DNA of 64,000 bases from Nitratireductor soli (GTDB taxonomy: Bacteria; Pseudomonadota; Alphaproteobacteria; Rhizobiales; Rhizobiaceae): NCBI RefSeq assembly GCF_001050155.1, contig NZ_LFVY01000001.1:248001-312000 (forward strand), in the 5' to 3' direction. Shown piece by piece: positions 1-13,009 of the stretch. Position numbers and translations under genes: made by a program. The notes beneath the pieces are model-generated. The model was given only the letters and a program-made list of their open reading frames with translations. It did no database searches and was not told where the DNA came from. The stretch's first letter is position 1; every line of letters starts with the position of its first letter.

Positions 1-678
1 TATGGCTCGGCGGGCGAACGCTGCATGGCGGTTTCGGTCGCCGTGCCCGTCGGCAAGGAAACCGCCGACCGGCTGGTGGAAAAGCTGATCCCGCGCGTCG
101 AGAGCCTGAAGGTGGGGCCGTCGACCGACGCTTCGGCCGATTTCGGCCCACTGGTCACGGCGCAGGCGCTCGAGCGCGTCAAGGGCTATGTCGATCTCGG
201 CATTAAGGAAGGCGCCAGCCTCGTTGTCGACGGGCGTGACTTCAAGATGCAGGGCTACGAGAACGGCTACTATATGGGCGGGTGCCTGTTCGACAACGTC
301 ACCAAGGACATGCGCATCTACAAGGAAGAGATCTTCGGCCCGGTGCTCTCCATCGTGCGCGCCAACACCTATGAAGAGGCGCTGGCACTGCCCAACGACC
401 ATGAGTTCGGCAACGGCGTCGCCATCTTCACCCGCGACGGCGATGCGGCGCGCGACTTCGCGGCCCGCGTCGAGGTCGGCATGATCGGCGTCAACGTGCC
501 GATCCCGGTGCCGATCGCCTACTATACGTTCGGCGGGTGGAAGGCCTCGGCGTTCGGCGACCTGAACCAGCACGGGCCGGATGCATTCCGCTTCTACACC
601 AAGACCAAGACCGTCACGTCGCGCTGGCCTTCCGGCGTCAAGGATGGCGCGGAGTTCGTCATTCCGACGATGAACTGA
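1..678 (+). CDS. mmsA: methylmalonate-semialdehyde dehydrogenase, C-terminal part
   Basis: The reading frame is open from base 1, so this is the last 225 residues of a protein that begins outside the window. The first residues, YGSAGERCMA, are the catalytic-cysteine motif of CoA-acylating methylmalonate-semialdehyde dehydrogenase (an aldehyde dehydrogenase family member). The motif KEEIFGPVLS and the C-terminal YTFGGWKAS agree. The enzyme converts methylmalonate semialdehyde plus CoA and NAD to propionyl-CoA in valine and myo-inositol breakdown. A branched-chain amino acid importer lies directly downstream, which fits valine catabolism. The family is clear; inositol versus valine use cannot be decided here. 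Confidence 0.93.
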   Translation, partial: YGSAGERCMAVSVAVPVGKETADRLVEKLIPRVESLKVGPSTDASADFGPLVTAQALERVKGYVDLGIKEGASLVVDGRDFKMQGYENGYYMGGCLFDNVTKDMRIYKEEIFGPVLSIVRANTYEEALALPNDHEFGNGVAIFTRDGDAARDFAARVEVGMIGVNVPIPVPIAYYTFGGWKASAFGDLNQHGPDAFRFYTKTKTVTSRWPSGVKDGAEFVIPTMN

Positions 679-703
679 CACATTTTCCGGTCGGGCGGAG
701 CGC

Positions 704-803
704 CTAGGTTCAACGTTTCATAGAAACGTTGAACCGGTCTATCTCCTTGTTTTTCCGCATTTATGCGGACGTCAAGTGATTCCACCTGACTGCAAAATGC
801 TCT
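704..803 (+). repeat. intergenic three-hairpin mosaic repeat, copy A
   Basis: First of six good copies of the same element (704, 13296, 18764, 36618, 39318, 60755). Here a perfect 13-bp stem (707-719 with 723-735, loop ATA) is followed by the CCGCA-TTTA-TGCGG hairpin and the imperfect GTCAAGTG/CACCTGAC hairpin, ending in GACTGCAAAATGCTCT. It starts 26 bases after the mmsA stop. It has no coding potential. Confidence 0.9.
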
Positions 804-843
804 GGCCGGGGCATCGAGCTCTGGGGAAGCCCGGGGAATACAG

Positions 844-873
844 CACCCGCATCGTTCTTCGGTGCGGGTGTTT
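844..873 (+). terminator. possible intrinsic terminator after mmsA
   Basis: CACCCGCA (844-851) pairs perfectly with TGCGGGTG (863-870), with an 11-base loop, and is followed by TTT. It lies 3' of mmsA and repeat A. The short T-run makes strength uncertain. Confidence 0.5.
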
Positions 874-925
874 CGCGTCATGCGCGCGTCGGTTTCCGTT
901 TCAACCGAGCGATGGTGAATGCGCA

Positions 926-946
926 ACAATCATGCACGATTATTGT
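926..946. promoter_or_regulatory. pseudo-palindrome upstream of the liv operon
   Basis: ACAATCAT (926-933) and ATTATTGT (939-946) are inverted copies with one mismatch, separated by 5 bases, in a locally AT-rich stretch. It is the only operator-like signal I see in the otherwise empty 804-1186 interval ahead of livH. No regulator is identified. Confidence 0.3.
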
Positions 947-1186
947 ATTGTACCGGAGAAAATTCCATTCTTTCCGCCGTTGCGGGCTTTGATCGCAATG
1001 ACATTGCATTGGGCCGATGCTAGCTTCCCGCCTCAACAAGAGCCGGAGAACAACCCGGCCAGCGGTGCGAAAACCGGTCGTGGGAAATTTGGCGTTGCAA
1101 TCGGACGCCAATTCTCTACGACTAGAAGGGGAACAAGAATAAGAAATGCGCTCACGCGGCGACATTTCAGGGGAGTTGCTTTACAC

Positions 1187-2115
1187 ATGGAATATTTCCT
1201 CCAGCAGCTTATCAATGGGCTGACGCTGGGTTCCATCTACGGGCTGATCGCCATCGGTTACACGATGGTCTACGGCATCATCGGAATGATCAACTTCGCC
1301 CATGGCGACGTCTTCATGATCGGCGCGTTCATCGCGCTGGCGATGTTCCTGATCCTGACCACCGTTCTGGGGTTCACCTTCCTGCCCGTGGTGTTGCTCA
1401 TCGTCCTGATCGTCTCGATGCTGTTCACATCCGCCTGGGGATGGACGGTGGAGCGCCTGGCCTACCGGCCGTTGCGCGGCTCCTTCCGCCTGGCGCCGCT
1501 GATCACCGCCATCGGCATGTCGATCGTCCTGCAGAACTTCGTCCAGATCACGCAGGGCGCGCGCGTCAAGCCGCTGCCACCGCAGATCCGGGGCGGCGTC
1601 ACGCTGATGCAGGGATCGACCGAGAACGGCACGATTCTGGTGCAGCTTTCCTACATGCAGATGATCATCATCTTCACGACGATCGTCCTGATGGCCGGCT
1701 TCACGCTCCTGATTTCGCGCACGCCGCTCGGTCGCGCCCAGCGCGCCTGCGAACAGGACCGCAAGATGGCCTCGCTGCTCGGCATCAATGTCGACCGCAC
1801 CATCTCGCTGACCTTCGTCATGGGCGCGGCGCTCGCCGCCGTCGCCGGCCTGATGTTCGTCCTGCTGTACGGGGTGATCGACTTCTACATCGGCTTCCTG
1901 GCGGGCGTTAAGGCCTTCACGGCGGCCGTGCTCGGCGGCATCGGCTCATTGCCCGGCGCCATGCTGGGCGGGCTGCTGATCGGCCTGATCGAAGTGTTCT
2001 GGTCCGGCTATTTCTCCGTGGAATACAAGGATGTGGCGGCCTTCTCCATTCTCGCCATCGTCTTGATATTCCTGCCGTCCGGCCTGCTTGGCCAACCGGA
2101 AGTGGAGAAGGTCTG

Positions 2116-2116
<1 letters not shown>
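1187..2116 (+). CDS. livH: branched-chain amino acid ABC transporter permease LivH
   Basis: Inner-membrane permease of a Liv-type (HAAT family) importer. The 309-residue product starts MEYFLQQLINGLTLGSIYGL and has the usual run of about eight hydrophobic segments, with the INFAHGDVFMIGAF motif of LivH near residue 45 and a C-terminal GGIGSLPGAMLGG loop. The frame is open further upstream to 776, but that extension covers a repeat and non-protein-like sequence. ATG 1187 has GGGGAG 11 bases upstream. Its stop overlaps the livM start (ATGA), indicating translational coupling within livHMGF. Confidence 0.95.
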
Positions 2117-5961
<3,845 letters not shown>

Positions 5962-5962
<1 letters not shown>

Positions 5963-6327
5963 TGGAACACGCGAACGGGCCGATCTGGGAAGTCACCTTC
6001 TGGGAGTTCTTCTTCGTCACCCTGCTGTTGGCCGGCAGCGCCGCCTATCTGACCGGCCGTGCCATGGCGCGTTCCTGGCTGGGCGACAAGCAGCTTGCCT
6101 TCTACATCGTGCTTCTGGCGGCGGCGACGCGGTTCATCCACTACGCCCTGTTCAGCGGCACGCTCCTGTCGCTACACTACTACATCGTCGATCTGATCGT
6201 GTTGCTGGCGATCGCCTTCATCGGCAAGCGCGTCACGCGCGCCGGGCAAATGTCGACACAGTATAGTTTCCAGTATGAACGCAGCGGGCCCTTGGGATGG
6301 CGACGCGTTGGCGGAGGGGATTCATGA
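5962..6327 (+). CDS. small membrane protein of the liv cluster (DUF6867-like)
   Basis: 121 residues with three predicted membrane segments (about 10-28, 46-60 and 67-88) and a polar C-terminal tail. It begins in an ATGA overlap with livF, so it is expressed with the transporter. Proteins of this look (NGPIWEVTFWEFFFVT start, LGDKQLAFYI) follow livF in many rhizobia and are annotated as DUF6867; I assign that from memory. No function is known, but position argues for an accessory part of the Liv importer. Confidence 0.75.
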
Positions 6328-6337
6328 TTAACTGGTC

Positions 6338-6399
6338 GAAAGCCTTTATTTCTTTTTTGAATTAGGCTTTCATGCCGGTTAAGCGGGCCTCGAGCCCGC
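6338..6399 (+). terminator. tandem hairpins before the Liv binding-protein gene
   Basis: GAAAGCCT (6338-6345) pairs with AGGCTTTC (6364-6371) across a T-rich loop, and GCGGGC (6383-6388) pairs with GCCCGC (6394-6399). Such hairpins between permease/ATPase genes and a binding-protein gene often attenuate or protect message so the binding protein is made in excess. Terminator versus processing site is not decidable. Confidence 0.4.
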
Positions 6400-6474
6400 G
6401 CGGGCCGAACCGGAAAATCGAACACCATTTCCGGAAAGCCAAGGGAACTTCTGGTGTTTTTCAAGGGAGTAGTC

Positions 6475-7575
6475 ATGAAAAAGACACTTATGGCTGGCGC
6501 AGCGCTCAGCCTGATGATGACCGGGTCTGCCTGGGCGGATATCACAATTGCCGTTGCCGGCCCGATGACGGGGCAGTACGCGTCGTTCGGCGAGCAGATG
6601 AAGGCCGGCGCGGAACAGGCCGTGGCCGACATCAACGCGGCAGGTGGCGTCAATGGCGAGCAGCTGAAGCTCGAAGTCGGCGACGACGCTTGCGATCCGA
6701 AGCAGGCCGTTGCCGTGGCCAACCAGTTCGCCGGTTCCGGCGTCACCTTCGTGGCGGGCCATTTCTGCTCGGGCTCGTCGATCCCGGCTTCCTCCGTCTA
6801 CGCGGAAGAAGGCATCATCCAGATCTCGCCGGCCTCGACCAATCCGGCCTTCACCGACGAGCGTCCGGGTCCGGGCGTGTTCCGTGTCTGCGGCCGTGAC
6901 GATCAGCAGGGCGCGGTTGCCGGCAAGTTCCTGGTCGACAATTTCGCCGACAAGAAGGTTGCTTTCGTCCACGACAAGACCGCTTACGGCAAGGGTCTCG
7001 CCGACGCCACCATGGCGGCCTACGAGGCGGCTGGCGGCAAGCCGGCGCTCTACGAAGCCTACACCGCCGGTGAAAAGGACTATTCGGCGGTTGTTTCCAA
7101 GCTGAAGAACGAGGGCATCGGCGTTCTTTATGTCGGCGGATACCACACGGAAGCCGGCCTGATGGCGCGCCAGATGAAAGAGCAGGGCATGGACACCGTG
7201 CTCGTCTCCGGTGACGCGCTGGTCACCGACGAGTACTGGGCGATCACCGGCGATGCCGGCGAAGGCACGCTGATGACCTTCTCGCCCGATCCGCGCAAGA
7301 ACGAGATCGCCAAGCCGGTCGTCGATGCGCTGCTGGCCGCCGGCAAGACCGCCGAAGGCTACGCGCTCTACACCTATGCGGCGATCCAGGCCTGGAAGAC
7401 AGCCGTCGAGACCGCCAAGTCGACCGACTACGATCCGGTCGTGGAAGCGCTCAATGCAGGCACGTTTGCGACCGTCCTGGGCGATCTGTCCTTCGACGAC
7501 AAGGGCGACGTGACGCTGCCCGGCTATGTCTTCTACGAGTGGAAAGACGGCCAGTACGACTATCTCGTGCAGTAA
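6475..7575 (+). CDS. livK: branched-chain amino acid ABC transporter substrate-binding protein
   Basis: Periplasmic binding protein of the LivJ/LivK type, 366 residues. ATG 6475 was chosen over an upstream in-frame start at 6454 because AAGGGAG lies about 6 bases before it and because it gives a clean signal peptide: MKK, a hydrophobic core, then SAWA before D22. The mature part opens with ITIAVAGPMTGQYASFG, typical of the Peripla_BP_6 fold, with GHFCSGSSIPAS and the ISPASTNPAFT ligand-pocket motifs following. It captures Leu/Ile/Val-like ligands for LivHMGF. Exact specificity cannot be read from sequence. Confidence 0.94.
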   Translation: MKKTLMAGAALSLMMTGSAWADITIAVAGPMTGQYASFGEQMKAGAEQAVADINAAGGVNGEQLKLEVGDDACDPKQAVAVANQFAGSGVTFVAGHFCSGSSIPASSVYAEEGIIQISPASTNPAFTDERPGPGVFRVCGRDDQQGAVAGKFLVDNFADKKVAFVHDKTAYGKGLADATMAAYEAAGGKPALYEAYTAGEKDYSAVVSKLKNEGIGVLYVGGYHTEAGLMARQMKEQGMDTVLVSGDALVTDEYWAITGDAGEGTLMTFSPDPRKNEIAKPVVDALLAAGKTAEGYALYTYAAIQAWKTAVETAKSTDYDPVVEALNAGTFATVLGDLSFDDKGDVTLPGYVFYEWKDGQYDYLVQ

Positions 7576-7600
7576 ATTCTGCCACCGAGATTTCTCGCGG

Positions 7601-7630
7601 CGGCCCGGCAGCAATGCCGGGCCGTTTTGC
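7601..7630 (+). terminator. intrinsic terminator of the liv operon
   Basis: CGGCCCGGCA (7601-7610) pairs perfectly with TGCCGGGCCG (7615-7624), loop GCAA, followed directly by TTTTGCTTT. It lies 26 bases after the binding-protein stop. Confidence 0.9.
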
Positions 7631-7774
7631 TTTGGCGCTTTATCGGGGAAGGTCGCGCGCGCCGCCTCGCCGCAATGCCTTGCGTTGCAAGCTTTCGCGC
7701 ATTTTCCTTGCACGCGTTTCTCCCCGCCGGCCGGGCCTTTGCTATCCTTCCCCCATCGCCCTTGCGGGAACCGG

Positions 7775-8070
7775 GTCCGGACCGGGGATCAGGGAGGGCG
7801 GCGGCAGCCTCCCGCTCCGGGGGTCGGATCCCGGAGCCTTGTGAGGGCCCGCGACAGGTCGGCGGCCGGGTCACACCGGTTGCGGAGAAGCCGCCAGGAC
7901 GGCGATGCCCGAGGGCTGGGAAACCGGATCTGTCGGGCACGCCCGCCCAGTGATCGACCGACGGATGGGACAGCGGCCGGACGGGCGGCGAAGGGGTCGC
8001 ATATAGTTTCACAGATTGGCGACGCTTTTGCCGCCCGTCTTCCCGGTCTCCCTGACGGGAGCGTTCTTTG
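7775..8070 (+). ncRNA. candidate structured RNA / leader upstream of pyc
   Basis: The ~690-base gap between livK and pyc holds no convincing gene but a chain of GC-rich stems: 7792-7813 (6 bp), 7814-7837 (GCTCCGGG/CCCGGAGC), 7861-7895 (GGCGGC/GCCGCC), 7906-7939 (TGCCCGA/TCGGGCA), then two overlapping and so mutually exclusive stems, 7941-7986 and 7983-8036 (GGGCGGC/GCCGCCC), and a last stem 8041-8060 followed by GCGTTCTTT, which resembles a terminator. It matches no riboswitch, RNase P, SRP, tmRNA or 6S signature that I can recall. GC-rich DNA gives chance stems, hence low confidence. Confidence 0.3.
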
Positions 8071-8264
8071 ACATCACCCGGCGGGCAACCGCGCGGGAAC
8101 GATGGCATGCGGCTGCGGAAGGCATCCTTTGGCTCACCCTGGGTCAAGAAAGTTTGCACCGCAGCATGGACCACGCTAATCATGGCGCGCCGTTGGGGTG
8201 GGGTGCAGATGCGCATGCCTTCACGGTTCGTCGCAGCTTTCATTCTCTTACCGGAGCATTGCCA

Positions 8265-11200
8265 GTGCAGATTAGAAAGATCCTCGTCGCAAACCGTTCT
8301 GAAATCGCCATCCGCGTGTTTCGCGCCGCCAACGAGCTTGATATCCGAACGGTGGCCATCTGGGCCGAAGAGGACAAATATTCGCTGCACCGGTTCAAGG
8401 CCGACGAATCCTACCAGGTCGGCCGGGGGCCGCATCTGGAGCGCGATCTGGGTCCGATCGAAAGCTATCTGTCGATCGACGAGGTGATCCGCGTCGCCAA
8501 ACTGTCAGGCGCCGACGCCATCCATCCAGGCTACGGCCTGCTGTCGGAAAGCCCGGAATTCGCCGAGGCCTGCGCCGAGGCAGGCATCACCTTCATCGGT
8601 CCGAAGCCCGAGACGATGCGCCGGCTGGGCAACAAGGTCGCGGCGCGCAATCTGGCGATGGAAGTCGGCGTGCCGGTCGTGCCGGCGACGCTGCCATTAC
8701 CCGACGATATGGCCAAGGTGGCCGAAATGGCCCAGGAGATCGGTTTCCCGGTGATGCTGAAGGCTTCCTGGGGCGGTGGCGGGCGCGGCATGCGTGTCAT
8801 CCGCAGCGCCAAGGAACTGGCCGGCGAGGTCACCGAGGGCAAGCGCGAGGCGAAAGCCGCCTTCGGCAAGGACGAGGTCTATCTGGAAAAGCTGGTCGAG
8901 CGCGCGCGCCATGTGGAAGTACAGGTGCTGGGCGACACGCACGGCAATGCCGTTCACCTGTTCGAGCGCGATTGCTCGATCCAGCGGCGCAACCAGAAGG
9001 TCGTCGAGCGGGCGCCCGCGCCCTATCTCGACGCGGCCCAGCGGGCCGAACTGTGCGGCCATGCGCTGAAGATCGCCCAGGCGACGGATTATGTCGGCGC
9101 CGGCACGGTCGAGTTCCTGATGGACTCGGACGCAAATGACGGCAGAGGCGCCTTCTATTTCATCGAGGTCAATCCGCGCATCCAGGTGGAGCACACGGTG
9201 ACCGAGGAGGTGACCGGCGTCGACATCGTCAAGGCGCAGATCCACATCCTCGAAGGCGAGACGATCGGCGACCCGCGCTCCGGTGTGCCGGCGCAGGCCG
9301 ATATAAGGCTCAACGGCCACGCCCTGCAGTGCCGCATCACCACCGAGGACCCGGAGCAGAACTTCATTCCCGATTACGGCCGCATCACCGCCTATCGCGG
9401 GGCGACCGGTTTCGGCATCCGCCTCGATGGCGGCACGGCCTATTCGGGCGCGGTGATCACCCGCTTCTACGACCCGCTGCTCGAAAAGGTCACCGCCTGG
9501 GCGCCGACGCCGCGCGAGGCGATCGCCCGCATGGACCGCGCCCTGCGCGAGTTCCGCATTCGCGGCGTGGCGACCAATCTGACCTTCCTCGAAGCGATCA
9601 TCGGCCACAAGGAATTCCGCGACGCCACCTACACGACGCGCTTCATCGACCAGACGCCGGAGCTGTTCACGCAGGTCAAGCGTCAGGACCGGGCAACCAA
9701 GCTGCTCAACTACCTGGCTGACGTGACGGTCAACGGGCATCCCGAAGCGCGCGGCCGGCCGATGCCGAAGGCGGAAGCCGCCGCGCCGCGCGTTCCTTAC
9801 GTCGATGCGCCGGTGCCCGACGGCACCAGGCAGAAGCTCGACGCGCTCGGCCCGGAGGGTTTTGCCAGGTGGATGCGCGGCGAGACCCGCGTGCTGATCA
9901 CCGACACGACCATGCGCGACGCGCACCAATCGCTGCTGGCGACCCGCATGCGCACCTTCGATGCCGCGCGCGTCGCCGGCGTCTATGCGCGCGCTCTGCC
10001 GCAGCTCCTGTCGCTCGAATGCTGGGGCGGGGCGACCTTCGACGTCGCCATGCGCTTCCTGACCGAGGATCCGTGGGAGCGGCTGGCGCTGATCCGCGAG
10101 GGCGCGCCGAACCTGCTCCTGCAGATGCTTTTGCGCGGGGCGAACGGCGTCGGCTACACCAATTATCCCGACAATGTCGTGCAGCATTTCGTCAAGCAGG
10201 CAGCCGCCGGCGGCATCGACCTGTTCCGCGTGTTCGATTGCCTGAACTGGGTGGAGAACATGCGCGTGGCGATGGACGCGGTCGGCGCCGAAGGCAAATT
10301 GTGCGAGGCGGCGATCTGCTATACGGGCGATATCCTCGATCCGGAGCGCGCCAAGTACGATCTCAAATACTATGTGGCGCTGGCCCGGGACCTCGAGGCG
10401 GCGGGCGCACACATCATCGCCATCAAGGACATGGCGGGGTTGTTGAAGCCGGCTGCCGCCCGCGTCCTGTTCAAGGCTCTGCGCGAGGCGACCGACCTGC
10501 CGCTGCATTTCCACACGCACGACACGTCGGGTATTTCGGCCGCCACCGTTCTTGCCGCCGTCGAGAGCGGCGTCGACGCGGTCGACGCGGCGATGGACGC
10601 CTTGTCGGGCAACACCTCGCAGCCATGTCTCGGCTCCATTGTCGAGGCGCTGAAGGGCGACCCGCGCGACACCGGCCTCGACCGCGAATGGGTGCGCCGC
10701 ATCTCCTTCTACTGGGAGGCGGTGCGCAACCAGTACGCCGCTTTCGAGAGCGACCTGAAGGGGCCGGCCTCGGAAGTCTACCTGCATGAGATGCCGGGCG
10801 GGCAGTTCACCAATCTCAAGGAACAGGCGCGCTCGCTGGGGCTCGAGACGCGCTGGCACGAGGTGGCGCGCGCCTATCACGACGCGAACCAGATGTTCGG
10901 CGACATCGTCAAGGTGACTCCATCGTCCAAGGTTGTCGGCGATATGGCGCTGATGATGGTCAGCCAGGACCTGACGGTCGCTGATGTCGTGAGCCCGGAA
11001 AAGGACATCGCCTTCCCGGATTCGGTGGTGTCGATGCTGCGTGGCGATCTGGGCCAGCCGCCCGCCGGCTGGCCGGCGCCGCTGCAGAAGAAGGCGCTGA
11101 AAGGGGCGGAGCCGATCACTGTGCGGCCCGGATCGCTGCTTGCGGCGGCCGACCTTCCCGGAGACCGCAAGGCACTGGAGGAGAAGCTTGGCCGCAAGGT

Positions 11201-11744
11201 CAGCGAGTACGAGTTCTCGTCCTGGCTGATGTATCCGAAGGTGTTCACGGACTTCGCCACTGCGGCAGAAAGCTACGGCCCGGTCAGCGTCCTGCCGACG
11301 CCGGTCTATTTCTACGGCATGCAGCCGGAAGAGGAGATCCTGGTCAACATCGAGCGCGGCAAGACGCTGGTGATCCGTTGCCTCGCGGTCGGCGAAGTGG
11401 ATGAGAAGGGCATGGTCACCGTCTTCTTCGAGCTGAACGGCCAGCCGCGCCGGGTCAAGGTGCCCGACCGCGTGCACGGCGCCTCGGCGGCCGCCGCGCG
11501 CCGCAAGGCCGAGATCGGCAACGACGCGCATATCGGCGCGCCGATGCCGGGCGTCGTGTCGACGCTGGCCGTCAAGCCCGGCCAGACCGTGCAGGCCGGC
11601 GATGTCGTCCTGTCGATCGAGGCGATGAAGATGGAGACGGCGCTGCATGCCGAGCGCGACGGGACGATTGCCGAAGTTCTGGTGAAGACCGGTGACCAGA
11701 TCGACGCCAAGGATCTGCTTGTGGTGTTCGAAAACGGCGATTGA
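8265..11744 (+). CDS. pyc: pyruvate carboxylase
   Basis: Biotin enzyme making oxaloacetate from pyruvate, bicarbonate and ATP. The 1159 residues carry in order a biotin carboxylase/ATP-grasp domain (from RKILVANRSEIAIRVFRAAN; FIEVNPRIQVEHTVTEE), the carboxyltransferase barrel starting near residue 546 (DTTMRDAHQSLLATRMRT), the conserved PYC domain, and a C-terminal biotinyl domain with AMKM, the biotinylated Lys near 1122. I start at GTG 8265: GGAG lies 8 bases before it and related enzymes begin just here. The frame is open to 8016, but that part has no family match. Monocistronic by position. Confidence 0.96.
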   Translation: MQIRKILVANRSEIAIRVFRAANELDIRTVAIWAEEDKYSLHRFKADESYQVGRGPHLERDLGPIESYLSIDEVIRVAKLSGADAIHPGYGLLSESPEFAEACAEAGITFIGPKPETMRRLGNKVAARNLAMEVGVPVVPATLPLPDDMAKVAEMAQEIGFPVMLKASWGGGGRGMRVIRSAKELAGEVTEGKREAKAAFGKDEVYLEKLVERARHVEVQVLGDTHGNAVHLFERDCSIQRRNQKVVERAPAPYLDAAQRAELCGHALKIAQATDYVGAGTVEFLMDSDANDGRGAFYFIEVNPRIQVEHTVTEEVTGVDIVKAQIHILEGETIGDPRSGVPAQADIRLNGHALQCRITTEDPEQNFIPDYGRITAYRGATGFGIRLDGGTAYSGAVITRFYDPLLEKVTAWAPTPREAIARMDRALREFRIRGVATNLTFLEAIIGHKEFRDATYTTRFIDQTPELFTQVKRQDRATKLLNYLADVTVNGHPEARGRPMPKAEAAAPRVPYVDAPVPDGTRQKLDALGPEGFARWMRGETRVLITDTTMRDAHQSLLATRMRTFDAARVAGVYARALPQLLSLECWGGATFDVAMRFLTEDPWERLALIREGAPNLLLQMLLRGANGVGYTNYPDNVVQHFVKQAAAGGIDLFRVFDCLNWVENMRVAMDAVGAEGKLCEAAICYTGDILDPERAKYDLKYYVALARDLEAAGAHIIAIKDMAGLLKPAAARVLFKALREATDLPLHFHTHDTSGISAATVLAAVESGVDAVDAAMDALSGNTSQPCLGSIVEALKGDPRDTGLDREWVRRISFYWEAVRNQYAAFESDLKGPASEVYLHEMPGGQFTNLKEQARSLGLETRWHEVARAYHDANQMFGDIVKVTPSSKVVGDMALMMVSQDLTVADVVSPEKDIAFPDSVVSMLRGDLGQPPAGWPAPLQKKALKGAEPITVRPGSLLAAADLPGDRKALEEKLGRKVSEYEFSSWLMYPKVFTDFATAAESYGPVSVLPTPVYFYGMQPEEEILVNIERGKTLVIRCLAVGEVDEKGMVTVFFELNGQPRRVKVPDRVHGASAAAARRKAEIGNDAHIGAPMPGVVSTLAVKPGQTVQAGDVVLSIEAMKMETALHAERDGTIAEVLVKTGDQIDAKDLLVVFENGD

Positions 11745-11827
11745 CGAGGCGGATTAAACCGATTTAGATGCGGCGCAGCCACGGTCTGCTTCGGCCCTTT
11801 GCGCCGTCTTCTTTGCGGAGCCTTCGA

Positions 11828-13000
11828 ATGTCCATGCACAATGCGGCGCTCGGCCGCTGGGCTGTTGCGGCCTGTTTCTTCGTCAACGGGTTCATGATCG
11901 GCAGCTGGGCACCGCAGATCCCCCTGGTGGCCAGCCGGTTCGGATTGAGCGAGACGGCGCTCGGCCTGTTGATCCTGGTGTTCGGCTCCGGCGCGGTTCT
12001 GGCCATGCCCTTGTGCGGCTATCTGATCGGCCGGTTGGGTTCGCGGGCCGTTCTGCGCGTTGCCGGGGTGGTCTGCGCCTTGTCCTTCGCCGGGCTGGCG
12101 GTGGCGGTCGAGGTCTGGCAGCTTGTTGCGGCGCTGATTTTCTTCGGCGCATTCCTCGGCGCGATGGACATTGCGATGAATTCCAACGCGGTGGCCGTCG
12201 AACGGAGCCTGCGGCGCGCCGTGATGTCGTCATCGCACGGCTTCTGGAGCCTCGGCGGCTTTGTCGGCGCGGGCGTCGGCGGGTTGATCATCGAGCGTTT
12301 CGGCCACATGACGCATATCGGCCTGGTCGTGGCGTTCGCCTTTGTTGTCATCCTGGCCGCCCTGCCGTTCCTGATTGTCGAGAACAAGCCCGAGGCGGCC
12401 CCTGTCTCGGGGCGGCGGCGCGGGTTGCCGCGCAATCCGCTGGTCTATCTGACCGGCGTCGTCGCGCTTCTGTGCATGCTTCCCGAAGGTGCGGTGCTCG
12501 ACTGGGCCGCACTTTACATGCGGCAGGAGATGGGCGCGGGCATCGCCCAGGCGAGCCTCGCCTATACGGCGTTTTCCGGGACGATGGCGGTGATGCGCTT
12601 TGCCGGCGACCGGCTGCGCAACCGGCTTGGCGCGGTGAAGACGCTGCGCTATTCGGGGATGGTGGCCACCATCGGCATGCTGGGGGCCGGGCTTGCGCCA
12701 TCGCCGCTGATTGCCATCGCCGCCTTTGCGCTGGCAGGGCTGGGCATCGCCAACATGGTGCCGATCGTCTTTTCGGCGGCCGGCAACCAGCCCGGCCTCT
12801 CGCCGGGTGCCGGCATGAGCGTGGCGACGACGATCGGCTATTCGGGCATGCTTTTGGCGCCGTCACTGGTCGGTTTCGTGGCCGAGCGGACCGGGTTCGC
12901 GCCGATCTTCATTGCCTTCGCGATCATGCTCGCCATCGTTCTTTCCATGGCGAACTTGGTTCGCTCCGCCGATACGATCGCGGCGCAGCCAGCGGCGTGA
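11828..13000 (+). CDS. MFS transporter
   Basis: 390-residue major facilitator protein with about 12 hydrophobic segments. It opens with AACFFVNGFMIGSWAPQIPLV, and the loop after TM2 reads GYLIGRLGSRAV, the family's G-x-x-x-D/G-R-x-G-R type motif in degenerate form. It belongs to the YbjJ-like branch of small sugar/drug permeases by general look. ATG 11828 has GGAG seven bases upstream; an in-frame ATG at 11768 lacks such a site. Substrate is unknown. It ends convergently with the DUF3309 gene, and a 19-base perfect inverted repeat (13003-13021) lies at the junction. Confidence 0.85.
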   Translation: MSMHNAALGRWAVAACFFVNGFMIGSWAPQIPLVASRFGLSETALGLLILVFGSGAVLAMPLCGYLIGRLGSRAVLRVAGVVCALSFAGLAVAVEVWQLVAALIFFGAFLGAMDIAMNSNAVAVERSLRRAVMSSSHGFWSLGGFVGAGVGGLIIERFGHMTHIGLVVAFAFVVILAALPFLIVENKPEAAPVSGRRRGLPRNPLVYLTGVVALLCMLPEGAVLDWAALYMRQEMGAGIAQASLAYTAFSGTMAVMRFAGDRLRNRLGAVKTLRYSGMVATIGMLGAGLAPSPLIAIAAFALAGLGIANMVPIVFSAAGNQPGLSPGAGMSVATTIGYSGMLLAPSLVGFVAERTGFAPIFIAFAIMLAIVLSMANLVRSADTIAAQPAA

Positions 13001-13009
13001 CAGGCCGGA

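Noticed and set aside
776-1186. N-terminal extension of livH
   Set aside because: It would translate the repeat and a terminator; the ATG at 1187 has a good ribosome-binding site and the family start.
8067-8072. TTGACA as a pyc -35 box
   Set aside because: No acceptable -10 sequence 16-18 bases downstream.
8016-8264. N-terminal extension of pyruvate carboxylase
   Set aside because: No match to the family before RKILVAN; it covers the structured leader. GTG 8265 has GGAG at proper distance.
8697-11648. 983-codon minus-strand open frame antisense to pyc
   Set aside because: It mirrors pyc codon positions, has a His/Arg/Asp-rich shadow composition, and pyc has unmistakable homology.
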